Shown here: positions 25,101-36,800 of the stretch, one piece after another
Layout: each line of letters opens with the position of its first letter
How positions within the stretch are numbered: position 1 is the first letter of the stretch
Assembly: GCF_001039355.2 (NCBI RefSeq)
Contig: NW_019775902.1
Location: 741,707 to 805,706, forward strand
Source: Lingula anatina
Lineage: Eukaryota > Brachiopoda > Lingulata > Lingulida > Lingulidae
DNA: 64,000 bases
Direction: 5' to 3'
Translations under genes and position numbers: made by a program
The notes under the pieces: generated by a model
Databases searched by the model: none
Told to the model about the DNA's origin: nothing
The model's input: the letters and a program-made list of their open reading frames with translations, nothing else

Positions 25101-26329
25101 CAATTTTCCAACGCTTACCAATAGATTTTTCTGGGGTAAACAACAATTTTCTCATATTTACCAATGATAAATAAATCCGTTCCGACAAACGTTAGTCATG
25201 CAGCAGCATATCGTCTTCTAATTACCTAATACCGCAATTATTTCCGATCATCTTTGAAAGTCAGTTCATGTGTTTTGTCTAACGAGATTAATTCGCTTTT
25301 CTTTTGGGTGAGTCATTGTGTTAGAATTATCGTGCTTAGATGTTGATTTGGGAATGTGACTGTGTAATAAAAGTCACAACTTCTGCACATGACAGTGCAC
25401 GTCTTGCCAGACAAATATGTAGCAGAACCTATGTAACGTGACAGAGTCCCTCGAGATAGAGAGTCCGCTTCCCATTCATTGTATTGGTAAGATTCGCGCT
25501 AAATTTTGGCCCACTTAGGCCAGGCTAACCCCAACCATTTTAAGTAAATCAAGGGCGAACTTTCTGTTACACGAACCCTCGGTTTCGTTACACTGGCACG
25601 ACCGCTTACCTTATAATATAATTCCAATTGTGTAATTATGCAGCCTATTTACTTATTAATGTGTAGCTTATTTATTTATGTAACGATGAAGTTAGTTGTA
25701 TATGTCCGATGATTGTACCTTATTTGTGAAGGTACAGGCTATATGAATAAAGAAACCTGACTTTATATAGCAGTAAACTCTTAATTGTGTCTTGATTTCA
25801 AAATGCACGGCCATGAAACAAGTGTTACAGACTTTGCGTTTCGGTCAACTCGACAAATTATTGACCCTCAGCTGTGATAATTTGACCTCATCCAAAGTCA
25901 ATAATTATATTTTATTATCATTTCAGTTAGTCAAAAAATCTCAAATATGGTGTTCCTCGGGTGTTGGAGCGGGGTCCGGTACTTTTCGCTCTATGTCTCC
26001 CCCCTCCCCCTACTAGAAGTTGGTTGCCAATTCGGCAAACGATTTCATGTCTTTCAGTCCCAATCGAAATTACCCAACTCCAACTTTCAGCTTCGACAAT
26101 TTTTAACTGAAAAGCCTTACACAAGTCGAACAACAAATAATCCTGATTGCAAAATAATAATAATGATAATAATAGATATATAACATAAGTAAACTGATAC
26201 AATCTTAGGAAATTGACAATCAAACTAAAGCTATTAAAATGCACACGTGTTAGGCGTACCTTCATCAGTCGCCGCAAGGTGTATCGAGCATACTACCAGC
26301 AACGCAACCATGGCTAGAGAAATCTTCAT
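22135..26329 (-). CDS. Unrecognised secreted protein with eight mature cysteines, three exons
   Basis: Exons 26329-26260, 24321-24187 and 22553-22135 join with matching phases (both phase 1) into 207 residues. Exon 1 is a textbook signal peptide: MKISLAMVALLVVCSIHLAA, likely cleaved before TDEG. Donors are G|gtacgc and A|gtaagt; acceptors are ttcttag and ctctacag. Exon 3 is a 139-codon open frame. Eight cysteines follow the signal: one in exon 2 and seven in exon 3, five of them in the block from SCG to ICL (SCG, RCR, LCN, TCG, ICL). No transmembrane segment or GPI tail is seen; the protein ends FGEPYEE. I do not recognise the family. A TATA box sits upstream at the right spacing. Intron 1 contains a decayed reverse-transcriptase relic. 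The exon 2 assignment is the least certain part. Confidence 0.7.
22732..22778. repeat. (TATAT)n pentanucleotide microsatellite
   Basis: TATAT repeat in intron 2 of the secreted-protein gene. Confidence 0.9.
24011..24090. repeat. Poly-T with inverted flanks
   Basis: A 26-base T run is flanked by 'cagtggccc...gatgggcta' and 'tggctatcc...cgggccactg', partial reverse complements. A poly-C tract follows near 24134. It could be a small foldback insertion. Confidence 0.4.
25640..25770 (+). mobile_element. Retroelement 3' tail-like sequence
   Basis: The block with 'gattgtacctta', 'tgtgaaggtaca' and a terminal 'aataaagaaacctgac' resembles the tail at 43930-44045, which follows a LINE-like reading frame. 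This copy has no recognisable coding part upstream. Confidence 0.45.
25790..26020 (+). mobile_element. Decayed LINE reverse-transcriptase fragment
   Basis: Read from about 25945, one frame gives YGVPRVLERGPVLFALCLPP, which matches the conserved RT block YGVPQGSVLGP(V/L)LFALY-SPL apart from scattered changes. Frame is lost on both sides. It sits in intron 1 of the secreted-protein gene, antisense to it. The assignment rests on a single motif. Confidence 0.5.
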
Positions 26330-26383
26330 GCTGGAGGAAGGTTCTTCGTTTCGCAAATGCATCGTTGTGTCTAATTTTGCGTG

Positions 26384-26391
26384 TATTTATA
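26384..26391 (-). promoter_or_regulatory. TATA box of the 207-residue secreted-protein gene
   Basis: Minus-strand TATAAATA lies 55 bp upstream of the ATG at 26329. It would place the transcription start near 26355-26360 and leave a short 5' UTR. It is the only promoter in the window with a clear TATA box. Confidence 0.6.
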
Positions 26392-28229
26392 CTATTTGTG
26401 ACGCATGCACGTTCACAATTTCATTCCAGTCGTCACCAGTGCATTGTGGATGTTGTGGTGCATACAAGGATGTGAGTGAGACATAAAATTATGGCCAGAC
26501 TTGTTTCTCGGAAAAGATTTATTGGAAATCTTGCTTTCAAAGTTGCATAAAAAGTTTTTTTTTTACGAAAGTTGTTACTAAACAGTGTCCCGGTAAGTTG
26601 AACATACAAAGTTAGGAGTGCAAGAAAAGTTACCTAACTGCCGTCTTTTAGATGGGGAGGGGGGTGCATTGCTTTTGCCAAAAATTGAGATTTTGTTTTT
26701 TTTTCTTTTCAATCGCCCCTTATACATATGAAATAAAGTAATTCATGCTATTTCGTTTAAAATAAAGATTTTTTAATTAAGTGAATAAATCAATGATTTA
26801 AACCGATGGTTCATTCATGGCAAATAGATGCAAACAATCATGTGTCGGTTTGCTTTAAATTTCATCTTGATTGGCGTAGTGAAAGTGGTTTGGTAAACCA
26901 TTACAAAACACTCCAAACTGAGACGGCGTCAAAAGAGCTGAGGCCGTATTCTCGAAAGTTTTCGATTTCGATTTTTTTTTTCGTTTTCGATAGCTTCGAG
27001 AGAACCCTCCTGGACTAGCAGAATTAAGCCTAATGTGATCATTTTCATATTCAATCTAGAATTTTCATTGATTGCTTAGGAACATATCGAAAACACTAAT
27101 TTTCTTTATTAAAAGTCTTAGATTGAAAACCATTGAAGAAAGGACTAATTTCATGTTTTTTGTTGATACACTAAAAACTGGAAAACATGGAAATTTAAGA
27201 TATCGTTTGTGGTCCTTATTAGAAACCACAATGGCAGTGACAAGAACGGTGGAGAATTCGCTGAAACAGAAAATTGCGTTTTGTCGACAAAGCTATCGTG
27301 TCTGTTACATAATAACAGAAATTTGAGAACAGGGCTTTTAGTGAAAATATACTTATCTCCATTATAAGAGCGAGTGAAAAACGAGAAACTTAATTCTTTC
27401 TCAAAAACGGGATGGGTTGCAACAAGTAGAAGGGTGCCTTGGGTATAGTTTACCTTGATGGTTTTGTAAGGGGGAATGTTGAAATTTCTAGGAAAAGTCG
27501 ATGGTTTGCAACCGCACCGCATTTTGTATTGAATATCATGCCTGGATTTCGATCTCAACCGTTAATTAGACATAAAAAACCTACTAATTGAAAGGTGTTA
27601 CCATGAAGGTGGGATCGGTTTGGGGGGGGGGACAAGTGTTGTATTATAGAACTCGTTTTATAGAACAAAATGATTAGAAATAAAACGAAAGAGAAAAAAT
27701 CAAAGAAAATGCCTCGATGTCGTGTAACCTTGCTTAAAATTTATTTATTTGTTTGTTTGTTCATTTATTAGATAAAAAAGAACTGTAGTTAAGGGTTGTA
27801 AACCGACCAAGACGTTCCATCCACACCAAAGTCCAGCATAAACATACGTTTCTTAGTCGATTAAAATAAAGTAACCACCGGTGTAAAACATCAACCAGTT
27901 TCTCTTATCTATTTTAAACGGGTCACTAATCATCACATGTAGACTATTACTGATGGAACGTGGGACACTGAAGACGAAAACCATTTCTATTTCATGTTCT
28001 TTTGCGAACGTACACACAGACACGAATGACCTTCTTGAGTAAATCATTGAAAGAAGTTGTACCAAGGAAGAAAACAACAGTTCATAAGACCTACAAGTGA
28101 AAAACTGAGGAATTTGATTAAATTTCATACCATAGCGTGGACCTCACAGTGGATAATTGTGTCATGAATTATACATAGATATCTGCGAATATCTAGAGGA
28201 AAACCTATCCTGTCCCGTAGCCATCAATT

Positions 28230-28375
28230 TCCAAGCGGGGTATTTTTTTGAAAAAAAAGTGGATACTTTTACCATGAAACCTACCTGTACCTAGATCAAA
28301 TTTTCCCAGATCGGACATTTATTCGGCAGAAAAGGGAAGTTCGTTCAATACGAAGCCCCCTGGCTACGGGCATGA
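28230..28375 (+). repeat. Dispersed repeat family copy 1
   Basis: Shares ordered words with three other copies: gaaaaa-gtgga, 'accatgaaacctacctgtac', 'ctagatcaaatttt', 'ccagatcggac', and a terminal 'ccctggctacgggc'. Related copies are at 43225-43400, 57010-57175 and 60420-60570. Confidence 0.75.
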
Positions 28376-29792
28376 TATCTGTGGCCCTGGTAGAGAGTAG
28401 GAGTTTCAAATGTCTTGCAATGGAATGCCTAATTACACCGTATTGCAATGATATTGTAGCTGTCCAATGTATTGTGGTCATCGGGGAAGAAGCCAACGCC
28501 ATATATTCAACCTGAATTTCCCTACAGACAGGTGGGATATTAGAAGATGTATGGAAACAATATATTATTTATTATGTGTTTATCTAACATTGACATTACT
28601 ACGTACATGTATGTTATCATTTTAGAAATTATCGTAAAATCTTCAGAACTCTTAACTATGATTAAGTTGCTGCATACACTAGGCTAAGACAGGACAAATG
28701 TGCGTCGCAATGAAATCGATATATTCGGCTTTACCACTCTTTTCGACGCTTAACGTTTTCAGATTGTATACCGAATCAGTTCCCGACGCCGAAGTAACAG
28801 AGGTATCACTACATATACTCAAACGTTTGAACCCATGGTTATAATTTCTTTTCAACATCACGTTGTCTCTCAGCACGGGCTTCGCCGCCATCATCCAAAC
28901 TTTCAAGATATAGAAATTGGTACGGGAGGGGTGGGGGTGTTCTACCACCTCTTTATAATTTCAGAATATATGTACCATTTGAAAATAAAACTCACGGGAA
29001 ATAAAAAATAAAACGTTTATTATTTCTTCTTCTTAGAAGTGAGATACATATATATAGAAACAATTAAAAATACATAGAATATATGAAACATTTGGCAGGA
29101 TTTGTGAATGACTGAACAAACAAGAACCATAATTCCCAACCATAAACATGCGACCTAATTATGGAAATCCAATTTAATACCGTTATCCTTTTACGTCATC
29201 TCAAACTACCAACAAATCAGTCTTGCGTAAGAGAAAGAAAATGATTTACAAGGGATCTGGCAGTTTGCGGTAATACCAGCGACTAAAATGTCACAAGGCA
29301 ATCTTGGTAGCATTGAGAAAATTGCCGGAAAACGATTAGACTGGTTATCCGCCTCCCCGCAAAAATAATCTCAAAACGAAGGCAAAAACAAACATGAGGA
29401 AATACTTTGTTCTTGGACAGAATAAATGCTGAAATGATCACAATTTAAGTCACCAGATGCTAATTTTCGTTTCATTGGGTCACTTCGACCTCGACAGATC
29501 TGAAACTAAACTAATCCTTTGTTTTCACTCCAATACCTACTTGCACCATGAATACCACTTAAAAACGGTGAAAATATTCATACTTGTTTAGGCCTGCTTA
29601 TTTCATCACAATCTTCCAATAAATATGATACAGATAACAATAGTTATCATATAATTTGTACATGAGACAGACACAGAATAATGATACGCAAAGACATTCA
29701 TTCTTTTTAGGCACCATTTCTGAATTCTAAGAAAACACCTTATAAACCCGGATTAACATTTGTCACAAAAAATTAAAACCATGTGCCTTGCC

Positions 29793-29795
<3 letters not shown>

Positions 29796-29869
<74 letters not shown>
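29796..29869. repeat. (TA)n microsatellite
   Basis: About 37 TA units in intergenic DNA. Confidence 0.95.
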
Positions 29870-29873
<4 letters not shown>

Positions 29874-31530
29874 CAAACTCTACATTTTAAATTTGTTCGA
29901 CGTTGTTAATTTCCGCAAGGTTGTCGCAGTGAAAAAATATCAAAAAGTTTTTTTTTCTTTAATGAAACAAAAAAAAGAAAAAACCTACAGTACATCTATA
30001 CACCTTAGTGCTGCTTTACATCATATACTTATTTTACTTATGTCTAAATATACACCAGCCTAAAATAACTCTGTGCGAAAGAGATCCATAAATCAGAAAT
30101 AATTAGGTTCTCTGGCCGCAATATATTAAAGTTGAACCACTGCGTTCGGAGGCGTTCCACAGATAAACAAATACCACTAATAAAAAACCCTGATACCACA
30201 CAACCAAAGACACATGCTTGGCCATTGTCAACAGTTGGTGGCGGCGGACAGAACCAAGAAACACAAGGAAATGGATAATGCTCTCAAAAAATGTGGCTAA
30301 TATTCATAACCCTGCCCCCACCTCCCCAAACTCAAACATCACATAGGCGGGAATCCCAACCGGAACATCACCACAAAAACTAGACAACAGTGTTCTATTA
30401 GACTAAATAAATAAATAAATAAAATTTCATGAGCCGCTGAGGTGGCCAGCCACTACAGCAGTTCAGCGTGAGATGTTCAGCGCTCGTGTTCCGGTAAACT
30501 ATCGTTTAAAAGAAGGTAAAGACCACTTACTCATTAAATACATGTCACTAATCACGAACTCTTCCAAAAAATAATGAAATAAATAAAATAAAACTAATAG
30601 TTTACAGTGGAGTTAGTTTAAATGCTGGTACTCATGATTTGCAATAACTCAATAGTAACCAAATACAGTTAACCGGTCGGTGATCAGTGAACCGTGCTGT
30701 TGACGAGTCGCTAAGTAGATCTAATGCATCATCTTGTTTCATAATCTACGCACCAACAACTTTATCTGTGTCACTAATGGTAAATATGCACTAACAATTG
30801 GAAACATTATCATTCAGTTTTAAGAAAGGCTCTAAAAAGGATCCTTTGTGAAGAAATATTTAGTTATCAACATTGCACTCTGTCTCTACTAACACAAAAC
30901 TTCTTTGCTAAACTTTCTGTAAGTGCACAGTGGCCGTCAGGTGTTGGCTGATCTCACGTTTGCGGGAAAGGGAAATACGAAACATGAACGCTGCTCAACC
31001 GTGGTTCGCCTCCAATAATGCCACAAAAAATAATTTATATAATAAGATTTTGACAAAGCAGTAATTATTTCCCTTCCATGCCTCTACATTTCAGACAAAC
31101 ATGTAAAAGCAGTCTACTTCATTTCCCCACAAATTCTCTTGGAACATCTCATATTCACTCTTTTCATTAAGCCTGGCATCTTCCTGCCATTTAAATAAAT
31201 GGTTTTTATGACCACAAATGATTCTTCTTTCTGTTTCACTAGCATCACCATAAACAGAAGCTATCATTCTGCAAATTGAACTGTTTCATAAAAAATAATC
31301 TTTCCCTGCTTAAATAAATAAATATGAAGATAATTGTCCAAAGAATGATCTTTCACATTGGCAACATTGACATGGACGAAAATTTAGAACTGCTACTGGC
31401 CATTCAAATTAAGCGTTATACAGCCCTTATGCAAACTAATGAAATCCTACAACATAGAAAGTTTTCATTTTCCCACAGGCACAACTGTTTTGTTTGGGTT
31501 AAAAAAAAAAGAGGGGAGGGGGCGGTATTT

Positions 31531-32105
31531 TTATATTGATGGCGCCAGGGGTATAACGCCTATCCCAACACCCCCGGCATGGGCGCACATAGGGGACACG
31601 AAGGTCCAGCAGTTTGTGTTTGGGTCATAAACCTCCACAGAGCTGAGGTTGGACACACCATCGTACCCTCCAATGGCGTACAGTTTCCCACAGTTTGCCG
31701 CCAGTGCTACTCGACTGCGCTTTATATTCATGGGCGCCACTTTGGTCCATTGGTTGGTCACTGGGTCGTAACATTCCACAGATTTTAGAAATACTGAGCC
31801 GTCATATCCACCACATACGTAGAGTTTCCCGTTCAGAGTGGCCACCCCTAGTCTACAGCGCTTGGTTAACATGGGCGCCACCTGTGTCCATGTTCCCGTC
31901 AGTGGATTGAAACACTCCACCTAGAAATAAAAAAATATGCCATCATTGCCTTCATATATGTAAATCACCTTTTAATATGTGTGAGTGTGTGTGTACAATG
32001 TATATTGAAAAATCCCATATTAAAAAGAACAGCTACTTATCTACCCTGACTTTTTTTACACATGACAGTGAACTGTCTGAATAGAAAAGTAGCTGTTATT
32101 TTTGG

Positions 32106-32147
<42 letters not shown>

Positions 32148-32700
32148 GGTTGGGGGTGGAGGGGGTGGGGTATTATGCTGTACTAGCCGAATTCAGATTC
32201 AACACTTTTTGCCAAGTTTTGAGATCCACCTCTGACATTCAATCAGCAACTCATCGTCCATGTTGCAGCGACCAGCCACAAAGAGAACACGAAACCCTGC
32301 CCCTTATGGTGTTACTCACAGAATCAAATATGGACAGTCCGTCGTGACCACCCAGGGCGTAAATTTGTGTGTCAAAGGTGGTCACTCCAGCCGCACTCCG
32401 GTGCTTGGTCATATTAGAAACCATATTCCATCTGAAACAATTATAAAATATTTATTAATCTAACTGCAATGGTTTAAATTAAATTTTTCGATAATTTATT
32501 TAAGTTTACTTATTATTAAAATGCACATTGGTAAATTTATATAGCAGGCAACTCTCTGATTGAAATATGAAACTTTGTGTTCATATCATACTTACGTGTT
32601 TGTGTCTGGATCGTAACATTCCACTGAGCTCAGGGACCCTACTCCATCATAACCTCCGCACACGTACAATTTGCTGTCAACTGTTGCTACGCCAAGAGCA
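31531..32700 (-). pseudogene. KLHL18: Second copy of KLHL18 terminal exons 10-12
   Basis: Exons 32700-32596, 32431-32320 and 31920-31531 are intact copies of the last three Kelch exons, with splice sites preserved and no internal stop. They encode the same protein as the copy at 33897-35038 apart from essentially silent changes. On its own it lacks the BTB, BACK and first Kelch repeats. Because it lies downstream of a complete gene and beyond an assembly gap, it is most likely the allele of the other copy placed in tandem, not a true pseudogene. It could instead be the real 3' end, since only this copy has continuous downstream sequence. Confidence 0.85.
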
Positions 32701-33660
32701 CTGAAATAAACAAGATAGATTGAAAAAATAACCAAAAACTTACAGATACAGTTGAGGGTTTATTTTGCCATTATTCCCACTTCTTTAAACCTGCCGTTGG
32801 TTTTCAATAAAATCTAAAATACAAAATAAATCATACCATCTTACTGAAAATACAAGTAATTGTTAAACTACTGTTAAAATGTACAGTAGGTTGCAAATGG
32901 TTGACCTGTCATGAAAACTTTGCTTCTCACTATTTAATCAGATCGAAAATCACCTTTCTAATTAGGTATACTGAGTATCGGGGCAATCCAACCCCCCCCC
33001 CCCGAACAAATCCTCCTTGTAATGAATATAAAATTGAGAATAAACAATGTGGTATTGACAAAAATTATGCTAACTGCCTTTAATAAAAATTCATCCCCAG
33101 GGAGAGGATGGATAAACAGATAATCTCACTTATCAAGGTACCCCTTTCATGAACAGAACTAACTACCACCTATAATTGTTTCACCCCCCCCTCCAAAATA
33201 AATAAATAAATAATGACTTTCAATACTTTGTTTTCTCATTCCAGTTTCATTCATTTTATTTACTTAACCTGCTATTCAGAGAGCTCACTAACAATCAAAT
33301 GAAATGCAAATGAACTGATAAAATGACATTTGTTCACTTTAAGAAAAATTAAAAAAAATTGTACTTTTTATTTGATTAAAAACAACTGTAATGGCAATTA
33401 CATTTAAGGTATGTTAAAGTGAGCCTTTTGAACCTTGTAATAAACTGTGTAAAGATGAACCAAAACAAGCCCCACCTCACTGCTGACTGACATACATCCT
33501 GTTTATATCTAATAACCTGGCAGCAGTAGATAATACCACAAATCTCCTGCTACAGTATCTACAGTAAACTTACCAGACACTGAACACAAAGGGGTTGAAC
33601 TCCTAAGACCAAAGTAGGTGGAGATCAATGATAATCTTGACATTTTGTCTCTTTGGGTGC

Positions 33661-33720
33661 TTTCCCAGAGATTAAGATCGATCTAAAGATTAAGTTTTAG
33701 ATCGACCTAACTCCCTGGGG
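33661..33720. repeat. Small foldback sequence at the contig join
   Basis: 'cccagagattaagatcgatc' and 'gatcgacctaactccctggg' are imperfect reverse complements around a short loop. The block is absent from the other copy of the duplicated segment. Confidence 0.6.
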
Positions 33721-33721
33721 G

Positions 33722-33722
33722 N
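33722..33722. other. Assembly gap (single N)
   Basis: One N separates the two near-identical segments, marking a contig join. Confidence 0.95.
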
Positions 33723-33896
33723 ATTGGCAACATTGACATGGACGAAAATTTAGAACTGCTACTGGCCTTTCAAATTAAGCGTTATACAGCCCTTCTGCAA
33801 ACTAATGAAACCCTACAACATAGAAAGTTTTCATCTTGCCACAGAACCAACTGTTATGTTTGGGTTAAAAAAAAAAGAGGGGAGGGGGCGGTATTT

Positions 33897-36800
33897 TTAT
33901 ATTGATGGCGCCAGGGGTATAACGCCTATCCCAACACCCCCGGCATGGGCGCACATTGGGGACACGAAGGTCCAGCAGTTTGTGTTTGGGTCATAAACCT
34001 CCACAGAGCTGAGGTTGGACACACCATCGTACCCTCCAATGGCGTACAGTTTCCCACAGTTTGCCGCCAGTGCTACTCGACTGCGCTTTATATTCATGGG
34101 CGCCACTTTGGTCCATTGGTTGGTCACTGGATCGTAACATTCCACAGATTTTAGAAATACTGAGCCGTCATATCCACCACATACGTAGAGTTTCCCGTTC
34201 AGAGTGGCCACCCCTAGTCTACAGCGCTTGGTTAACATGGGCGCCACCTGTGTCCATGTTCCCGTCAGTGGATTGAAACACTCTACCTAGAAATAAAAAA
34301 ATATGCCATCATTGCCTTCATATGTCAATCACTTTTTAGTATGTGTGTGTGTGTGTACAATGCATATTGAACAATTCCATAAAAAGAACAGCTACTTATC
34401 TACCCTTTTTTTTCACATGACAGTGAAACTGTCTGAATAGAAAAGTAGCTGTTATTTTTGGGATGAGAGAGAGAGAGACAGAGAGAGACGGGGTGGGAGG
34501 GGGTGGGGGGTCATGCTGTACTAGCCGAATTCAGATTCAACACTTTTTGCCAAGTTTTGAGTTCCACCTCTGACATTCAATCAGCAACTTATCGTCCATG
34601 TTGCAGCGACCAGCCACAAAGAGAACACGAAACCCTGCCCCTTATGGTGTTACTCACAGAATCAAATATCGACAGTCCGTCGTGACCTCCCAGGGCGTAA
34701 ATTTGTGTGTCAAAGGTGGTCACTCCAGCCGCACTCCGGTGCTTGGTCATATTAGAAACCATATTCCATCTGAAACAATTATAAAATATTTATTAATCTA
34801 TCTGTAATGGTTAAAATTAAATTTTTCGATAATTTATTTAAGTTTACTTATTATTAAAATGCACACTGTTAAATTTATATAGCAGGCAACTCTCTGATGG
34901 AAATATGAAATTTTGTGTTCATATCATACTTACGTGTTTGTGTCTGGATCGTAACATTCCACTGAGCTCAGGGACCCTACTCCATCATAGCCTCCACACA
35001 CGTACAATTTGCTGTCAACTGTTGCTACACCAAGAGCACTGAAATAAACAAGATGGATTGATAAAATAAAAAAAACTTACAGATGTAGTTGAGGGTTTAT
35101 TTTTCTATTATTCCCATTTCTTTAAACCTGTCGTTGGTTTTCAATAAAATCTAAAATACAAAATATATCATACCATCTTAATGAAAATACAAGTAATTGT
35201 TAAACTACTGTTAAAATGTACAGTAGGTTGCAAATGGTTGACCTGTCATGAACTTTGCTTGTCACTATTTGATCAGATCGAAAAACACCTTTCTAATTAG
35301 GTATACTGAGTATCGAGGCAATCCCCCCCCTCCCCCGATAAATCCTCGTTATAATGAATATATAATTGAGAATAAACAAAGTGGTATTGACAAAAATTAT
35401 GCTAACTGCCTTTAATAAAAATTCATCTCCAGGGAGAGGATGGGTAAACAGATAATCTCACTTATCAAGGTACCCCTTTCATGAACTAACTACCACCTAT
35501 AATTGTTTCACCCTTCCCCTGCCCCCCCCCCCCAAAAAAAAATAAATAAATAAATAATGAGTTTCAAAATTTTTCTCATTCCATTTTATTTATTTAACCT
35601 GCTATTCAAAGAGATCACTAACAATCAAATGAAATGCAAATAAACTGATAAAATGACATTTGTTCACTTTGAGAAAAATTGAAAAAATTGTACTTTTTAT
35701 TTGATTAAAAACAACTGTAATGGCAGATGAGCAAATTCTGTGTCAGACTCTATAACATCTAATACATTAAGGTTACATTAAAGGTATGCTAAAGTGAGCC
35801 TTTTGAACTGTGTAAAGATGAATCTAAACAAGCCCCACCTCTGAGTCACTGCTGACTGACATACATCCTGCTTATATCTAATAACCTGGCAGCAGCAGAT
35901 AATACCACAAATCTCCTGCTCATAATCTACAGTAACCTTACCACACAATGAACACAAAGGGGTTGAACTCCCAAGACCAAAGTAGGTGGAGTACTGTCAA
36001 TGATAATCTTGACATTTTGTCTCTTTCACACCAGTTTTGGACCTACTTAAAATGACAAGTGAACCTAAAAACTAGTGTATTTATCTTGGCTTTCTTTGTC
36101 TCAAATGTGCCCATGAAATATAGCACAGGTACTGAGCTTACTTATGCCCAGGTTTGGCGAGTTGTAAGAAGCACACCTAATTTGGCTGAAGTGGGAAAAC
36201 ATGATCCACGGCTCTGTGGAGGTTTATGACCCGACTAACGTGGACTAACGTGGACTAACGTGTGGATAACAATTAACAATCTTTTCTTCATACAAACAGA
36301 TAAGGCTGCCTTCAATGTTTTGTATTTTTCTTACCTCCTTTTACTAGTCATGGGTGCTACAAGTTTCCAATGTTTCAAAACTGGGTCAAAAACTTCAACT
36401 GTTTGTAACCTCTCCTGGCCGTCATAGCCTCCAATTGCATACAACTGCCCTGAAATGTTATAAATTGTAATACTACTGTACACCTGTGATACTGAATAAA
36501 TGAGCTTTTTTACTAAGAGGGAAGAAAGTTATGATTTTACCAGAAAGTATATGTTGGTAATCTTGTTTGTTTGTGTACAAAATATTTCTTCACAAATTTT
36601 GTACTCAGCTGAGAGAAGCAGAGGAGAGGCATACAAAATTGTCTTCTAATTGCAAAAAACTTCCCTTGGCAAGTAAACTTTAACACCAAACAAGGAAAAA
36701 AAATCAAATAAATATGTAAAACTATTCAAGAAATTTGCACACAACCAAAACCAAGGGAAAATGTATTATTACCTCCGCCAAGGAGGTTATGTTTTCACCC

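Larger units (their letters stand above)
26393..31530. other. Intergenic region without supported genes
   Basis: No reading frame here has convincing splice sites or family similarity. The region holds one dispersed repeat copy (28230-28375), a long TA tract (29796-29869), A/T homopolymers and probably the 3' UTR of KLHL18 at the right edge. An 89-codon minus-strand frame at 28679-28948 is the only one with protein-like composition, but no clean acceptor was found. Confidence 0.5.
31357..36026. repeat. Pair of about 2.3-kb near-identical segments around a single N
   Basis: 31357-33653 and 33723-36026 align along their whole length with a few percent substitutions and small indels, including KLHL18 exons 10-12. 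The first base after the N at 33722 restarts the sequence found at 31357 (attggcaacattgacatgga). The 68 bases just before the N are unmatched and form a small foldback. Confidence 0.95.

Noticed and set aside
28296-28502. 68-codon minus-strand frame
   Set aside because: It overlaps the dispersed repeat copy at 28230-28375.
28679-28948. 89-codon minus-strand frame with protein-like composition
   Set aside because: No convincing acceptor, promoter or partner exon was found, and the sequence resembles no family I know. It remains possible as an unannotated exon.
31579-31910. Plus-strand frames over the KLHL18 last exon (also 33945-34276)
   Set aside because: Shadows of the Kelch exon on the other strand; the minus-strand frame has the conserved repeats.
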